NCBI RefSeq assembly: GCF_000004195.4
Contig: NC_030679.2
Location: 150,399,040-150,463,039, forward strand
DNA from: Xenopus tropicalis
Lineage: Eukaryota > Chordata > Amphibia > Anura > Pipidae
Length of the DNA stretch: 64,000 nt
Direction: 5' to 3'
Shown here: piece by piece, positions 40,895 to 51,633 of the stretch
Position numbering within the stretch: position 1 is the first letter of the stretch
How the letters are laid out: each line of letters opens with the position of its first letter
Program-made: the position numbers and the translations under genes
The notes under the pieces: generated by a model
What the model saw: the letters and a program-made list of their open reading frames with translations, nothing else
Database searches by the model: none
Told to the model about the DNA's origin: nothing

Positions 40895-42271
40895 TATGTG
40901 TACAGCCTTCTGTCGAACCCTGCCTTGAACTCTGGGTATTTATTTGGTTAGATCAAATGCAAGTATGAAGAAAATGTTTTTGCAGAATTATAGTTAAACA
41001 AGTTAATTTGATTCCAGACCCTATGGACTTCTCAGCTCAAGAGAAATGTAAATCCCGAGTGTCATAAAGATTCTTTGTGTTTTGTTGGGCTCGGGTTATA
41101 AAAGCTGGATGAGGAGCAAATAATTATTGTGCCTGTTTCTTCACCCCAGTATGTTATTCCTAGGCTCGGCATGGAGCCTCTTATGGGCTTGATGGGAAAT
41201 TGGATTTTATAAAGCATTTTGTTGCCACTGTTGATATGAATGGGAGTTAATGTACATAGTGAACTGCTGAGGAGGCTTCTTAGAGATACAGCTAAATAGA
41301 CATTCTGGCTTAAAGAATTGTGTGATCCATACATCTCACACCAATATATCATGTTTCTTTTTTAGCTAGATTCTATCCGTTATATTGCGTTGTTTTTCTT
41401 TCTGTGGACTACACTCTCTGATCTTCTCAAATGAAATAAGTGGATAGCTGAATGATGGATGGGCTTTCTTCTTTGGTTCAGAATATGTATGCCAAAATAA
41501 ATGCCTTGTGGTTCTCTTTAGAATGTCTGTGTGTGTGATCCAAAGTGTTGCTATTTTCATAGCACAGGCAGAGAAATATTGTGTATCTGATCCATATCAC
41601 CCAACGCAGGTCTTCACCTATACCTGCATCTATCTCATCATCTAAGTGCATCACAGCTCCTATAAACGAAAAGGGGCTTCAACTTCCAATGTAATTTTCA
41701 GTGTCTATTGAATTAAATTTTTGATTTTCAGTTCTTAATTTTGGAACTTAAACTACTGTTATCTGGGTGCTGGGGCCAACCCCTACCATGATCAACTGGT
41801 TGGAAGATGAATATGAAAGGGTCTGGAATGAAGTAAGTAATACAGAACAGAGTAACAGCCTACTCAGGCTGAAGTCGCTGCTTGGTAGCCAGGGTGCAGC
41901 TGATCCAGCAACCAGATTCAGGTTCAGATATTCAGGTTAAAAGGCAGAACAGAAAGATAAAATATACACACAGAGATATAAGGGAAGAAGACCACCTGGA
42001 TACTGTCTCTATAATGGCTAGGATTCCACCTTCATGACAAGTATAAGCTGGTATATTGTAAAATTGGTTCTGTGTAGCTGTGGGGTAAAATGTTTCTGTG
42101 ACTTGAAGTGGAAGCATTGACATTTTGGGGGAAATACTGCAAAAAAAGTTGTGCTCAGTTATTTTGTTGAGCTCATAAAATAAATGAAACAATGATGGAA
42201 TAGACGGTAATAAAGGACCTTTTTTTCCATTATGGATGAATCTGATTTGACTGTTCTTGCATGATTGAAAG
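40895..42271. other. Non-coding stretch, no clear feature
   Basis: Unique-looking sequence; short frames have no domain content. No element is recognised. Confidence 0.35.
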
Positions 42272-43062
42272 ATGTGTGAAGGAAACCAAACAAAAGTCGA
42301 AGTATTTGGGCTTCTTGGGTTTCCAGAATTCAACAATCTAAAATGTTATTTTTTTACATTTTTTCTTTTTATTTATATTGCTTTATTAATTGAAAATCTA
42401 ACAATTGTCGCACTGCTCTCCACTAATCGCCATCTTTATGCCCCAATGTTTTTTTTCCTTAAACAGTTGGCCTTGTGCGACCTCTTCCTCGCCACAAACA
42501 TTGTGCCCAAGATGTTAGAAGAAGTTATATGGCTTAAGAGAAGCTCCATATAATTTCTTGGTCGCATTGTTCAATTTTATTTGCACAGTGTTGCAGGAAT
42601 TGTAGAATGTTTCATCCTTACGGTAATGTCATATGATAGATATCTAGCGATATGTAATCCATTGCACTATGTCTCTATAATGAGCTACAGCCGTTGTCTG
42701 AACCTAGCTGTCTGGTTATGGCTGCTTGGCTTCCTTGTCATGGTGCTGGAGATGCTCCTCATATGAAACTTACAGTTTTGTGGCTCCAATTTCATTGATA
42801 ATTTCTTCTGTGATTTTTCTCCTCTGCTCCAACTGTCGTCTTCTGATATCAGTTGTATTAGACCATGCCTGCCAAAACATTTCGCCCATCTCTACAGGTA
42901 GTTATTTTTTTAAGGGTATAAGTGGGGGAATATTTTCAGATCCCAGGTGCAAGACCTCTTCATGCTGCCTGCCCTTCACATGACTATCCCATTACAGCTT
43001 GTGATACGTGCCAAATACTTAAGTGAATAACAAGGGAAACAGAGTTGTTATGGGATAAAATG
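42272..43062 (+). pseudogene. Olfactory receptor pseudogene
   Basis: The frame starts MCEGNQTKVEVFGLLGF with a glycosylation site. TM1-TM2 follow (RHLYAPMFFFLKQLALCDL), then an in-frame TAA at 42551. TM3 has [15 protein letters not shown], then a second stop (TGA at 42764-42766), then [20 protein letters not shown] of extracellular loop 2. Beyond ~42850 the frame is lost. Decayed traces of the [10 protein letters not shown] region (~42950) and the YxLRNxE end (~43015-43055) can be read in shifted frames. It is on the plus strand and unlike OR-A/B/C in sequence. Confidence 0.9.
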
Positions 43063-43097
43063 TGTTTGAAGAGAAATGCTAGTTCAAGTTTATTACT

Positions 43098-43250
43098 TAT
43101 GGATGAGATTCAATTTGAGGAGAACATTTTTTTTCTCCTAATTCAGCTCCAATTTTTTTTCCCATAAACTTCAATAGAGTTTTCACATGATAAACCATGA
43201 GATACGTTTTTCTGAATTAAATTGCATCTCAAATTGAATCTCGTCCATGA
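43098..43250. mobile_element. Short inverted-repeat element
   Basis: The ends 'ggatgagattcaatttgag' (43101) and 'ctcaaattgaatctcgtcc' (43228-43246) are complementary with one mismatch. It lies just 3' of the OR pseudogene. Confidence 0.6.
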
Positions 43251-44024
43251 GTTTTCTCATGATAAACATTTCTTTTCCATAATTTATTATGTGACAAAAC
43301 TGTGACCGAAAGTAAAACCACCTCTAAAAACTGTAGGGAAAAGTTTAGTCCCAGTAAAGTCCCAACGGGATTGGATTGGGGAAGTTTGAACTTTCCCTCC
43401 AGCCCATCCAATCCCCATGTGGCATTACCGGGACTTAACTTTTCCTCCAGAAAGAAGGTGCGGGCACCGAAGCTCCTTCCCTTGTTTCTTAAGGCTGCAG
43501 CTCACTGACCATAGGGAGGGCCCTTCTAACCCCTTGGGGGCAAGTTTCATGACTGGGGTGGAGGGGGGCTGGGGTGACAGGTTGAGACCTTTCAACATGG
43601 AATGGAAAAATGATTGGCTCTTCAGTTTCCACTTCCTTATCCAAGGCACCAACAGAGCATCTCCCAGATGATTGTCATCAAGGTTACTTGATGTTCTAGA
43701 GTTGAATGAACAGTATTTGTGTCAGGCAAATGGAGGTGCTAGGTGTTCCAAGAAATTATTTGGTACACAAATACATATGCATATCCAATCTCTTGGGTCG
43801 GCCCTGGCGTATTATTGGAGGAAGGCTGTTGTAGAACTGTAATTCTCACTTTGATTAAAGCAATTGGGCACCAATGGTTCTTAAAGCAAAAGATAACTCT
43901 TTATTTACCAGAATGTAGGACAGATCTTATAGAATGGACATGGGTGATACAGTAGAGTGTTCATCATATACTCACAAACATGGATTCAAGCCAGTGTTTT
44001 ATTTATCAGGGGTCAATTACATTA
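43251..44024. other. Non-coding stretch
   Basis: No gene is recognised. 43760-43960 weakly resembles part of the OR-unit repeat (the 'ggaggaaggctgttgtagaactgta' type text). Confidence 0.35.
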
Positions 44025-44501
44025 CATTAACATTTATTTATAAAGCCCCAACATATTCCGCAGCGCTGTACAATAAGTGGGTTACATACATTGGACTTAC
44101 AGAGTAACATATAAAGCAATCAATAACCGATACAAGAGGTGAAGAGAGCCCTGCCCAAAAGAGCTTACAATCTACAAGGAGAAAGGGTTGAGACACAAGG
44201 TGTGGGAATGGGCATGACCAGAGTTGTGAGAGGTGGGGCACAGGGTGTTGCTAAACTAGATTAGGGTAAGCTTCTCTGAATAAATGTGTTTTTAGAGATC
44301 TCTTGAAGGCAGAGAGATTGGGAGAAAGTCTGACAGTTTGTGGGAGCGAATTCCAGAGAAGGGGGGCAGCCCTTGCAAAGTCTTGAATGCGAGCGTGTGA
44401 GGAGGGAATGAGAGAGGAGTTGAGGAGCAGGTCAGTAGAGGAGTGTAACAAGCGGGTTGGATGGTACCTAGAGATGAGTTCAGAGATGTAGGGTGGGGCA
44501 G

Positions 44502-45046
44502 TGTAAGGTCCCTGACCGCCGATCTTAGATTTAGTAATCCGTGGGAGCCCTCCTACCAGGACAAAGGCGTATACGGGGACAAGAAAGACACAGCTCCAAT
44601 GGAAGTTCAAACTTGTCCAGTTTATTCTTACGTGATCATAGTATTTATACCACTCGTGTACATGCAAAGACAAAGGAATCATTATAAAATAAAGATGGAG
44701 TAGAACCTCATTATCTACAAGGATGGCCTTCAAGGATGGCTAATGCGGGACAGGAATTTAAGGAGGATACAAGGAGTAGAAAGGCGTTAGTGCACAGATA
44801 AGATTAAGTTGTTTCTCAAGGCTTATGTTTTGTCAGGTGCAAGTTGTGCAAGGGTACTATTTGGGAAAAACAGCTTATTATGGGATGTTCAAACCTTGCT
44901 GGTTGCTGTTACAAAATGGAGATACATCTCTAAAATGGAGTATGATATGTTAAGTATCAAAGTGTATCAAAGTATCAAAATACATGCATATGTGAATATA
45001 TAATTACATGAATATATGATTATATGATATTATATCAAACCTTACA
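44502..45046 (-). mobile_element. Solo LTR (family X), copy 3, inside LINE
   Basis: 545 bp running TGTAAGG...CCTTACA. It is flanked by a 6-bp duplication GGGCAG (44496-44501 and 45047-45052) and exactly interrupts the LINE coding sequence. An AATAAA-type signal is read on the minus strand. Confidence 0.88.
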
Positions 45047-45130
45047 GGGCAGAGTTATGAACTGCTTTAAATGTGAGGGTCATTAGTTTGAATTTTATCC
45101 TGGATGGTAGGGGAACCCAGTGCAGAGATT

Positions 45131-45190
45131 GGCAGAGCGGCACGGCAGGGGGAGTGGCAGAGCGGCACGGCAGGGGGAGTGGCAGAGGAG
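45131..45190. repeat. 25-bp tandem duplication in LINE
   Basis: The 'ggcagagcggcacggcag' unit occurs twice in full and then partially (starts at 45131, 45156 and 45181). It looks like an early-stage array. Confidence 0.85.
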
Positions 45191-45300
45191 GAGCAATTGC
45201 TGAGGTGTATGAGCCGGGCAGCAGTATTCATTATGGACTGGAGAGGGGACAGTCTTTGGAGGGGAAGGCCCATTAATAGGGAGTCAATAATGAAACAGTG

Positions 45301-46631
45301 GATTTAGTCAACTTGAAAGTGTCCAATCCACGGTATGAGGCCATTCTAATGAAACCTAGGGGAGATGCAGTAGTCCCTAAGTCTGTACTCTTGTGTCCTT
45401 ATCCTGACGGTAGTACATCTAGGACTCCTAGGACTTCTAATTCTCCTAGTGAGCTTCTGGCTGCTCATTAGCTAACCTGATCCTATCTCTCACTCCTGGA
45501 GTGAGGAGTGAGGAGCTCTATCCTTATACTATCTTAACCTGCTGGGCCTACCTCCACCAAGGCCCTAACCCCCCAGGAAGGTGGAATCCCAGAGCACATT
45601 TTGGCTTCCCCTTTTATAGAATAGGACAGTGACATCTACTGGGCAGTTACTGAACTACCAGAAAAATACTTCAACCCAGAATAAGACAACAGCTTCCAAT
45701 CCATAACTTAGGACCACACTTGTGTGTCCAAAACTCTATGGGGACTGCCTATAGGGTACATAAACCTCCAGTCCCCTACATTTGAAATTACAATTTTATA
45801 TTAGCAATAAAAAGCAATTGATAACTTACTCTCTTATTTCCCCAGTCTTTTGTAGAAACATCAGCTCCTTCAAAAAGTGGATCCTCACCAGTCAAGGTTA
45901 AAATGAATCCTTATTTTAACTTTTTTGAATCTTAAAAGTCCTTTTTGAAATTATCACAAATCAATCTCCAGTGAGTCTGAACCTCTTTTTCTGAAATAAT
46001 ATATGGAAATTACAAAAATAAACCTCACACAAAAATCATGCACAATCAATCAATTCCATACGTACATATAAATATAGCATAGAAACACAAACAGAAAAAC
46101 AAAAACACAAATTTGTATTACCTTTCCATTTTGGTTCATTTTCAGATACGTTGGCCCAAGCCACATATAATCCTGTACATATCTCTTGCTTTCGCTTGTA
46201 TCTGTCATGGTAGGTGGATAAACTCAAGTTGTACACCTCAGGATGTTTTTTCAACTGCATGGATTAACTTTTCAAGGCCCATTTTATATGGTACATCAAA
46301 ATAACACAAACTCCAAGAATTCCAACGATCCCTGCAGAAAATAAGCTTTACAATTAGCCGGGCCGAGTGTGAGTTAGCAAACTCATATGGGGTTTCCTTT
46401 ATATTGCTCAAGCCTGAAGGCCCCTGAGTATCACTTTATGTATTATAAGGGATAATGTACCCCCTATTGAAAAATATAAGGATATTAAAAGTTACCAAGG
46501 ACTTCCATGACCATATACGGGTACGAGGCCAAAGGTCAAGTTCATGGAACTCCAAGGTGACTTTTAATATCCCTATATTTGACAACAGTTTCAGTGAGTC
46601 ATATGAATGAAATTACATCACTGAGCACCTA
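45301..46631. other. Non-coding stretch; possible LTR-like segment
   Basis: 45370-45780 ends CCCCTACA and could be an LTR (TGTAGGGG on the minus strand), but no partner or coding region was found. The rest has no recognisable feature. Confidence 0.3.
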
Positions 46632-46946
46632 TAGTGGTGAGAGAATCTGTTCCGTTTTGCTTCACCATAAAATTTGTCAAATGGCAAAAAAATTTGCGAA
46701 TCGGTGAAAAATTCACGAAACGCATTTGTCACACGATTTTTTGGTCGCCCGCATTTTTTTTTTTGACGTGACTGCTGCTTTTTTATATGTGACCACACCC
46801 AATCTGACACGCAACAAAAATTTTTGACGAGCAACTAATTTTTCCGCAGCAAATTTTGATGGAAGCTTCAAGGAACAATTCGCCAATGGCAAAATGTGAA
46901 AATTTGCTGCGAATCCATGTCTGGCAAAAAAAATCGCTCATCACTA
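46632..46946. mobile_element. hAT-like MITE, copy 1
   Basis: The ends TAGTGGTGAGAGAA and the complement of GCTCATCACTA are flanked by 8-bp direct repeats AGCACCTA/AGCACCAA (one mismatch). The interior shares 'gaatctgttccgttttgc', 'ataaaatttg' and 'gcatttgtcac' with copies 2 and 3. No transposase. Confidence 0.8.
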
Positions 46947-47449
46947 AGCACCAATTATAACTGATAATATCACTAAACACTACTTATGAGGATATCATTA
47001 CAGGATAATCATGACTCTTGTGTGGTTGTTTCACATCCAGATGAAAGCTTGGCTGCTTGCAGTCTATGCTTGTATACAAACACCATGGTCAAAATCCACA
47101 CTCAATCGTTCTCAGGGCATTTACTTACTGTATGAATCCAACAGATGATTTACTTGAGAACAAACCAAAAGTTTTGGTTGAGTTCCCAACCTTTGTCCCA
47201 AAAAGCAGTCCAACATGTATCCATCCACAGTCAGGTAAATTGATGTATATCAAAAACAGGTTGACTTACAGTTTGTGATCTACTTTATTAAATGCCCTAG
47301 AATATAGATGTACATCAGTAAAACTATTACTGCCTTTTGAGATGAGATGGCAAACCATAGATCAGGCATTAGAGTTGTGTTGGCCTCAGGGAAAGCAGAC
47401 ACACCGGTGGCCTAGTGTCATGGTCAAAGACCATGTTCCTCAACATGCA
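46947..47449. other. Non-coding stretch, no clear feature
   Basis: No gene or element recognised. Confidence 0.35.
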
Positions 47450-48225
47450 CACACCACAAAACAAAAAATGCTAGTAAGAATTCTCCTCCTCTCATCCAGG
47501 AGAGTTCAGGCCCTTCCCCTGCTAAAGGCCTTATCGTGGCTTCCTATTAAACAAAGAATATCTTACAAACTCCTTCTCTTAACCTTCCCTCCATTCCTCT
47601 GCTCCTCACTACATCTCTTCTCTTGTGTCTCCGTACATTCCTGGCTGACTCCTCTGCTCCTCACTACATCTCTTCCCTTGTGTCTCCGTACATTCCTGGC
47701 CGACTCCTTCGTTCCTCTGCTCCTCACTACATCTCTTCCCTTGTGTCTCCGTACATTCCTGGCCGACTCCTTCGTTCCTTGCAGAGCAATCATTTGGTTG
47801 CGCCCCCCACTACTACTGCTGTTTCCCACCTTAACCCTCTCTGCCCTGCTGCCCCTCACATTTGGAAGGCCCTCCCTGATTTCCTCCGAAGAGAATCCTC
47901 CCTCAGTCTTTTTTAAAACTAAACTTAAAGACTCCCCCAGCACCTGACCTGGGAACTGGCACTTATATTGTAGTGTCACCCACTGTGACCTACAGCACTT
48001 ATATTTGCCTATTTGTGTCTGTAAGTTTCCCTCCCATATAGATTGTAAGCTCTACGGGGCAGGGACCTCCTTCCTCTTGTGTCTTTGACTCTTAACTTAT
48101 TGCAACTATATATTTTATTTATTTGTATTTATCTATTATCTTATTAACCCCCTGTTTGTATTAATGTATTCTACTGTACAGCGCTGCGTACATAAGTAGC
48201 ACTTTATAAATAAAGATATACATAC
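47450..48225 (+). mobile_element. CR1/L2/Rex-type LINE 3' end
   Basis: On the plus strand: LLKALSWLPIKQRISYKLLL, then a duplicated segment, then VSHLNPLCPAAPHIWKALPD and LSLFKTKLKT in a second frame. A tail follows with 'tgtaagctctacggggcagg', 'gtacagcgctgcgtac' and 'tttataaataaag'. Same family as 1605-6040 and 44025-45300. Confidence 0.85.
47575..47785 (+). repeat. ~60-66-bp tandem repeat in LINE, ~3 copies
   Basis: The words 'ctgctcctcactacatctct', 'ccttgtgtctccgtacattc' and 'ctggc(c/t)gactcc' recur three times. They correspond in sequence and position to the 32-bp array at 2042-2705 in the other LINE copy. Confidence 0.9.
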
Positions 48226-48492
48226 AAAACAGGATACAGTAAAAATATTACAGCACTCAAAAAGATTTTAGAAATAGACAAAAAATGTTATTGGTAGGCC
48301 AATGTTTCAGTCACCATTTGTCACCTTAATGGAAACAAAGATTGTTTGTCGCAAAAATTGCCCAAAATGTTGGGATATATATACATACTGAATATTGTTT
48401 TAGCTTTAACTTTACCCCACATTTAACCTTAGTTTGGCCCCAATCTACTTTGCTGCCCACCAATAGGGCACTAAAGCCACACAGCTTGGGAC

Positions 48493-49425
48493 TCACAGCT
48501 GTAATCTTTTGCTAATGTTTCTCAATGAGATTCTGATATCATTGTTCCTGAGACTGTATATTATTGGGTTGAGCATTGGAGTAACTACTGTGTATAATAT
48601 AGCTGAAGTTTTATTACCTATAGATGAATATTCTGTTGATGGCATCATATAAATCACAATTAGAGTCCCGTAATATGTGCAAACTACAGTGAGGTGGGAG
48701 CTGCACGTGGAGAATGCCTTATTTTTCCCTGTGGTAGATTTAATCCTAAGGATGGTTAATATGATCCTGATGTAGGTTACAATAATGATGACAAAAGGAA
48801 AGATAAGAAATACAAAGCAAAGAACAAAGTCCTCCATCTCCAAAAAAGAGGTATCAGAGCAAGAGAGATTCAGAATGGGGGCGAGGTCACAGAAGAAGTG
48901 GTCAATGATACCTGAACCACAAAAGTCCATGTGTGACATGAAAGCCAAAGCAATAAGAGATAACCCAAACCCAGTTACCCAACACAAGGCAACGAGGTAT
49001 AAGCAAAGTCTTTTGTTCATGATTGCTGAGTAATGCAATGGCACACAAATGGCCAGGTATCGGTCATATGACATCACGGCAAGAAGGAGACACTCTACGC
49101 TTGTAGTGGATGAAAATAAATAATACTGTGTTACACAACTGCCAAATGAAATGGTTCCAACTTTACTTATAATGACATATAACATGTTTGGCACAATGCT
49201 TGTGATGAACAAGATCTCAGATGTGGACAAGTGACAAAGAAAGAAGTACATAGGAGAGTGCAGCTTGGGATCAGTAGATACAAGGATGATTATCAGAATA
49301 TTTCCAAATAACGCCAACAGGTAAACCGTAAACACAGAAAAGAAAAGTAAAAACTTGAGTTTATCGATGTTCTGGAAAGCCACGAGTAAAAATTCTTGAA
49401 CAGCAGTTTGGTTCTCTAAAGCCAT
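48493..49425 (-). CDS. Olfactory receptor OR-D (intact, 310 aa)
   Basis: It starts MALENQTAVQEFLLVAFQN with an N-glycosylation site. TM1 has LFGNILIIILV and TM2 SPMYFFLCHLSTSEI. TM3 has [15 protein letters not shown]. Extracellular loop 2 has FCGSGIIDHFFCDLAPIL. IC3/TM6 has [15 protein letters not shown] and TM7 NPIIYSLRN. A longer in-frame start at 49491 is less likely, because the ATG at 49425 directly follows a good splice acceptor (TTCTAATTTTACAG|GC). It is not a recent duplicate of OR-A/B/C. Minus strand like them. Confidence 0.95.
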   Translation of the reverse strand: MALENQTAVQEFLLVAFQNIDKLKFLLFFSVFTVYLLALFGNILIIILVSTDPKLHSPMYFFLCHLSTSEILFITSIVPNMLYVIISKVGTISFGSCVTQYYLFSSTTSVECLLLAVMSYDRYLAICVPLHYSAIMNKRLCLYLVALCWVTGFGLSLIALAFMSHMDFCGSGIIDHFFCDLAPILNLSCSDTSFLEMEDFVLCFVFLIFPFVIIIVTYIRIILTILRIKSTTGKNKAFSTCSSHLTVVCTYYGTLIVIYMMPSTEYSSIGNKTSAILYTVVTPMLNPIIYSLRNNDIRISLRNISKRLQL

Positions 49426-49441
49426 TGCCTGTAAAATTAGA
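49426..49441 (-). promoter_or_regulatory. Predicted splice acceptor before OR-D ATG
   Basis: On the minus strand TTCTAATTTTACAG|GC precedes the ATG, with pyrimidine-rich sequence and a branch-like TAAT. It matches the CAG|GCAATG pattern of the paralogues. The upstream exon and promoter were not located. Confidence 0.5.
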
Positions 49442-49840
49442 ACAAATGCATAGCAATCAAATGTGTCAAGATAGATGGAACATGTCCCCAAAATCTACCA
49501 ACAAAGTAGCCAGATCATACATACATTTCCCCCCAAAGGGAAAGCAAAGACTCAAATCCAAGAAGGCAGCTTGACTTCTTAATACATCAAACCAATTCTA
49601 GCGACAACTGATGAAGATGACCCACCGGTCACTGTTAAAATCATGTAGTGCTTATTACTGGACTGCAAACACTCTCTACAATCAGCTATCTCAGAGGTCC
49701 TAGCACCTTCACACACAGAAATACCTGAAATTGGTGAGATAGTACTGTAACTATGCTAGAAAGCAAAACAGATGCATTGCAAGCAAAATCCAATGAGTAA
49801 TGCAACTGGAATGTGAGATATCAAACTAAAAATGGCAGAC
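49442..49840. other. OR-D 5' flank, no clear feature
   Basis: No promoter block like that of OR-A/B/C is visible. Confidence 0.35.
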
Positions 49841-50130
49841 CAAAGGGACTGGTCTTGGAGGAACAATGTGAGGATTCAGAGAATTCCTAAAGATATTAAA
49901 CAAGAACAGCTGAGTAACTATTTTACAACTTACAATTTGCAAAATATTATAGGAAATAATGCAACCTACGGAATCCCAAATTGAACTTGAAGTCTTAGGT
50001 ACACCAATGTCTAAAGTAGGAATATAGGAAACAAATTACTAAATAGTAAAAAAATAAAAAAAAGCCCTGGGTCCTGATGGTTATTCTAACCATCCTGGCC
50101 TCAACATTGATTCATCTGTTATCATCTTTA
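49841..50130 (+). mobile_element. Decayed L1/Tx1-type scraps
   Basis: WRNNVRIQRIPKDIKQEQLS is like the ORF1 RRNNVRIRGIPE motif. KKALGPDGYSNHP resembles the ORF2 K..GPDG motif. Frames are broken and the call is weak. Confidence 0.35.
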
Positions 50131-50544
50131 CTTAATAATCTTCTCTTATAGTCTTCAGAATTCCAAGTGACATGTTTATGATTGCTGTTATTAAATCTTT
50201 CTCTTGTTATCTTGGTGTTCCTCTTCCTCTTCCTCCATTCCCTTCAAGTTTTGCAAGCATAATATTCCCAACTAGGGCAACTTTAGTTTGGTTAGTTGAG
50301 GTTCAATCAGTAGGTGTGAGGGAAAGGTAGGGGGCACTAAGTAGGAGTCCTTAAGGTAAGGACCAGTAACATGCCAACACACTAGACAGGTACGGAAAGG
50401 GAAGGTGGACAGTGGTGCACGGTGGAATGGAGGAAGGATCTGAACAGACTGAAGCAGGGCAGACACAGAATCATGGACAGGCAGGAGCGAGGACCTAGTG
50501 GGCACAGATTTTGGGACAGAACAGGACAGGGTGTAAAAACAGAG
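50131..50544. other. Non-coding stretch, no clear feature
   Basis: No gene or element recognised. Confidence 0.35.
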
Positions 50545-50930
50545 CAAGACTAGAGAAGGACTGGATAGAGTAGGAACAAGACTAGGGTAGGACTGGATAG
50601 AGTAGGAACAAGACTAGAGTAGGACTGGATAGAGTAGGAACAAGACTAGAGTAGGACTGGATAGAGTAGGAACAAGACTAAAGTAGGACTGGATAGAGTA
50701 GAAACAAGACTAGAGTAGGACTGGATAGAGTAGGAACAAGACTAGAGTAGGCCTGGATAGAATAGGAACAAGACTAGAGTAGGACTGGATAGAGTAGGAA
50801 CAAGACTAGGGTAGGACTGGATAGAGTAGAAACAAGACTAGAGTAGGACTGGATAGAGTAGGAACAAGACTAGAGTAGGACTGGATAGAGTAGGACTGGA
50901 TAGAGTAGGAACAATACTAGGACAGAAACA
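50545..50930. repeat. 32-bp minisatellite, ~12 copies
   Basis: The unit is 'aggactggatagagtaggaa' followed by 'caagactagagt'. Confidence 0.95.
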
Positions 50931-51633
50931 ATGGTAGAAATACTTGAAGTGTGAAGGAATAAGAGTCCCACTTCCCAATCAAAGGATGTTTTTTTTGTGC
51001 CTTTACAGCTTTTCTTCTAAACATGCAAGATACAGTATTTGTGATACTTTTGTAGTGGAACAAACCAAGACATATACATATGTGCTCATGGATACAATTG
51101 CTATTTGTAAATCCTTATTTCTTTAAAAATAAAATCAATAAAATTGTTTTCTTTGCTCTGTCCCTGGCCTTTCCCTGTCGGGTTAACCTGAGAGTAATGG
51201 GCAGTTAAGTTCAATGGTACGTAGAACTCACCTCGCTTCACTATTCAGGTTCTAAGTTTAAAATCAGAAGAGAGAAGAATGTAAAAGTTGCCCTTGTCAG
51301 ACATTAACCAAAGGACAGACTGAGCTTTTTATCTGTTTGGTGCCTACACAGCACTGTTCTATAGAGCTTTCCACTCCCCAGGGACGGATTCCTTGCTGAA
51401 TGACTAGGGAATCATCAATTACATATTTGTAATACACAGTGAATGAAAATGATGTATTTGTTGTGGACATTACACTCTATGAAACTTCCAGCTGAAAATC
51501 ATTTGTGGCCCACGTCCTTTATGGTTATAACAGACACCATTTTTATTTTGTAGGTATTTTCACAATCTGAAGGTAGATTTTTGGTATTACAATGGAAAGC
51601 AAAAAACTTACCAAATAAATATAAACTACAGAC
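50931..51633. other. Non-coding stretch, no clear feature
   Basis: No gene or element recognised. Confidence 0.35.

Larger units (their letters stand above)
44025..45300 (-). mobile_element. CR1/L2/Rex-type LINE 3' part, split by an LTR
   Basis: The minus-strand C-terminus reads TRLLHSSTDLLLNSSLIPSS, APLLWNSLPQTVRLS and LSAFKRSLKTHLF, followed by a tail with the 'gcagcgctgtacaataa' core and AATAAA. The ORF resumes on the far side of the LTR (45047-45300). It is the same family as 1605-6040. A two-copy 25-bp tandem duplication is at 45131-45190. Confidence 0.8.

Noticed and set aside
43302..43671. Short frames (68-84 codons) near 43.4 kb
   Set aside because: No domain, no repeat relation and no splice or promoter context to support a gene.
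45370..45780. Possible additional LTR ending CCCCTACA
   Set aside because: No second copy, target duplication or internal region in the window; left as a remark in the gap entry.
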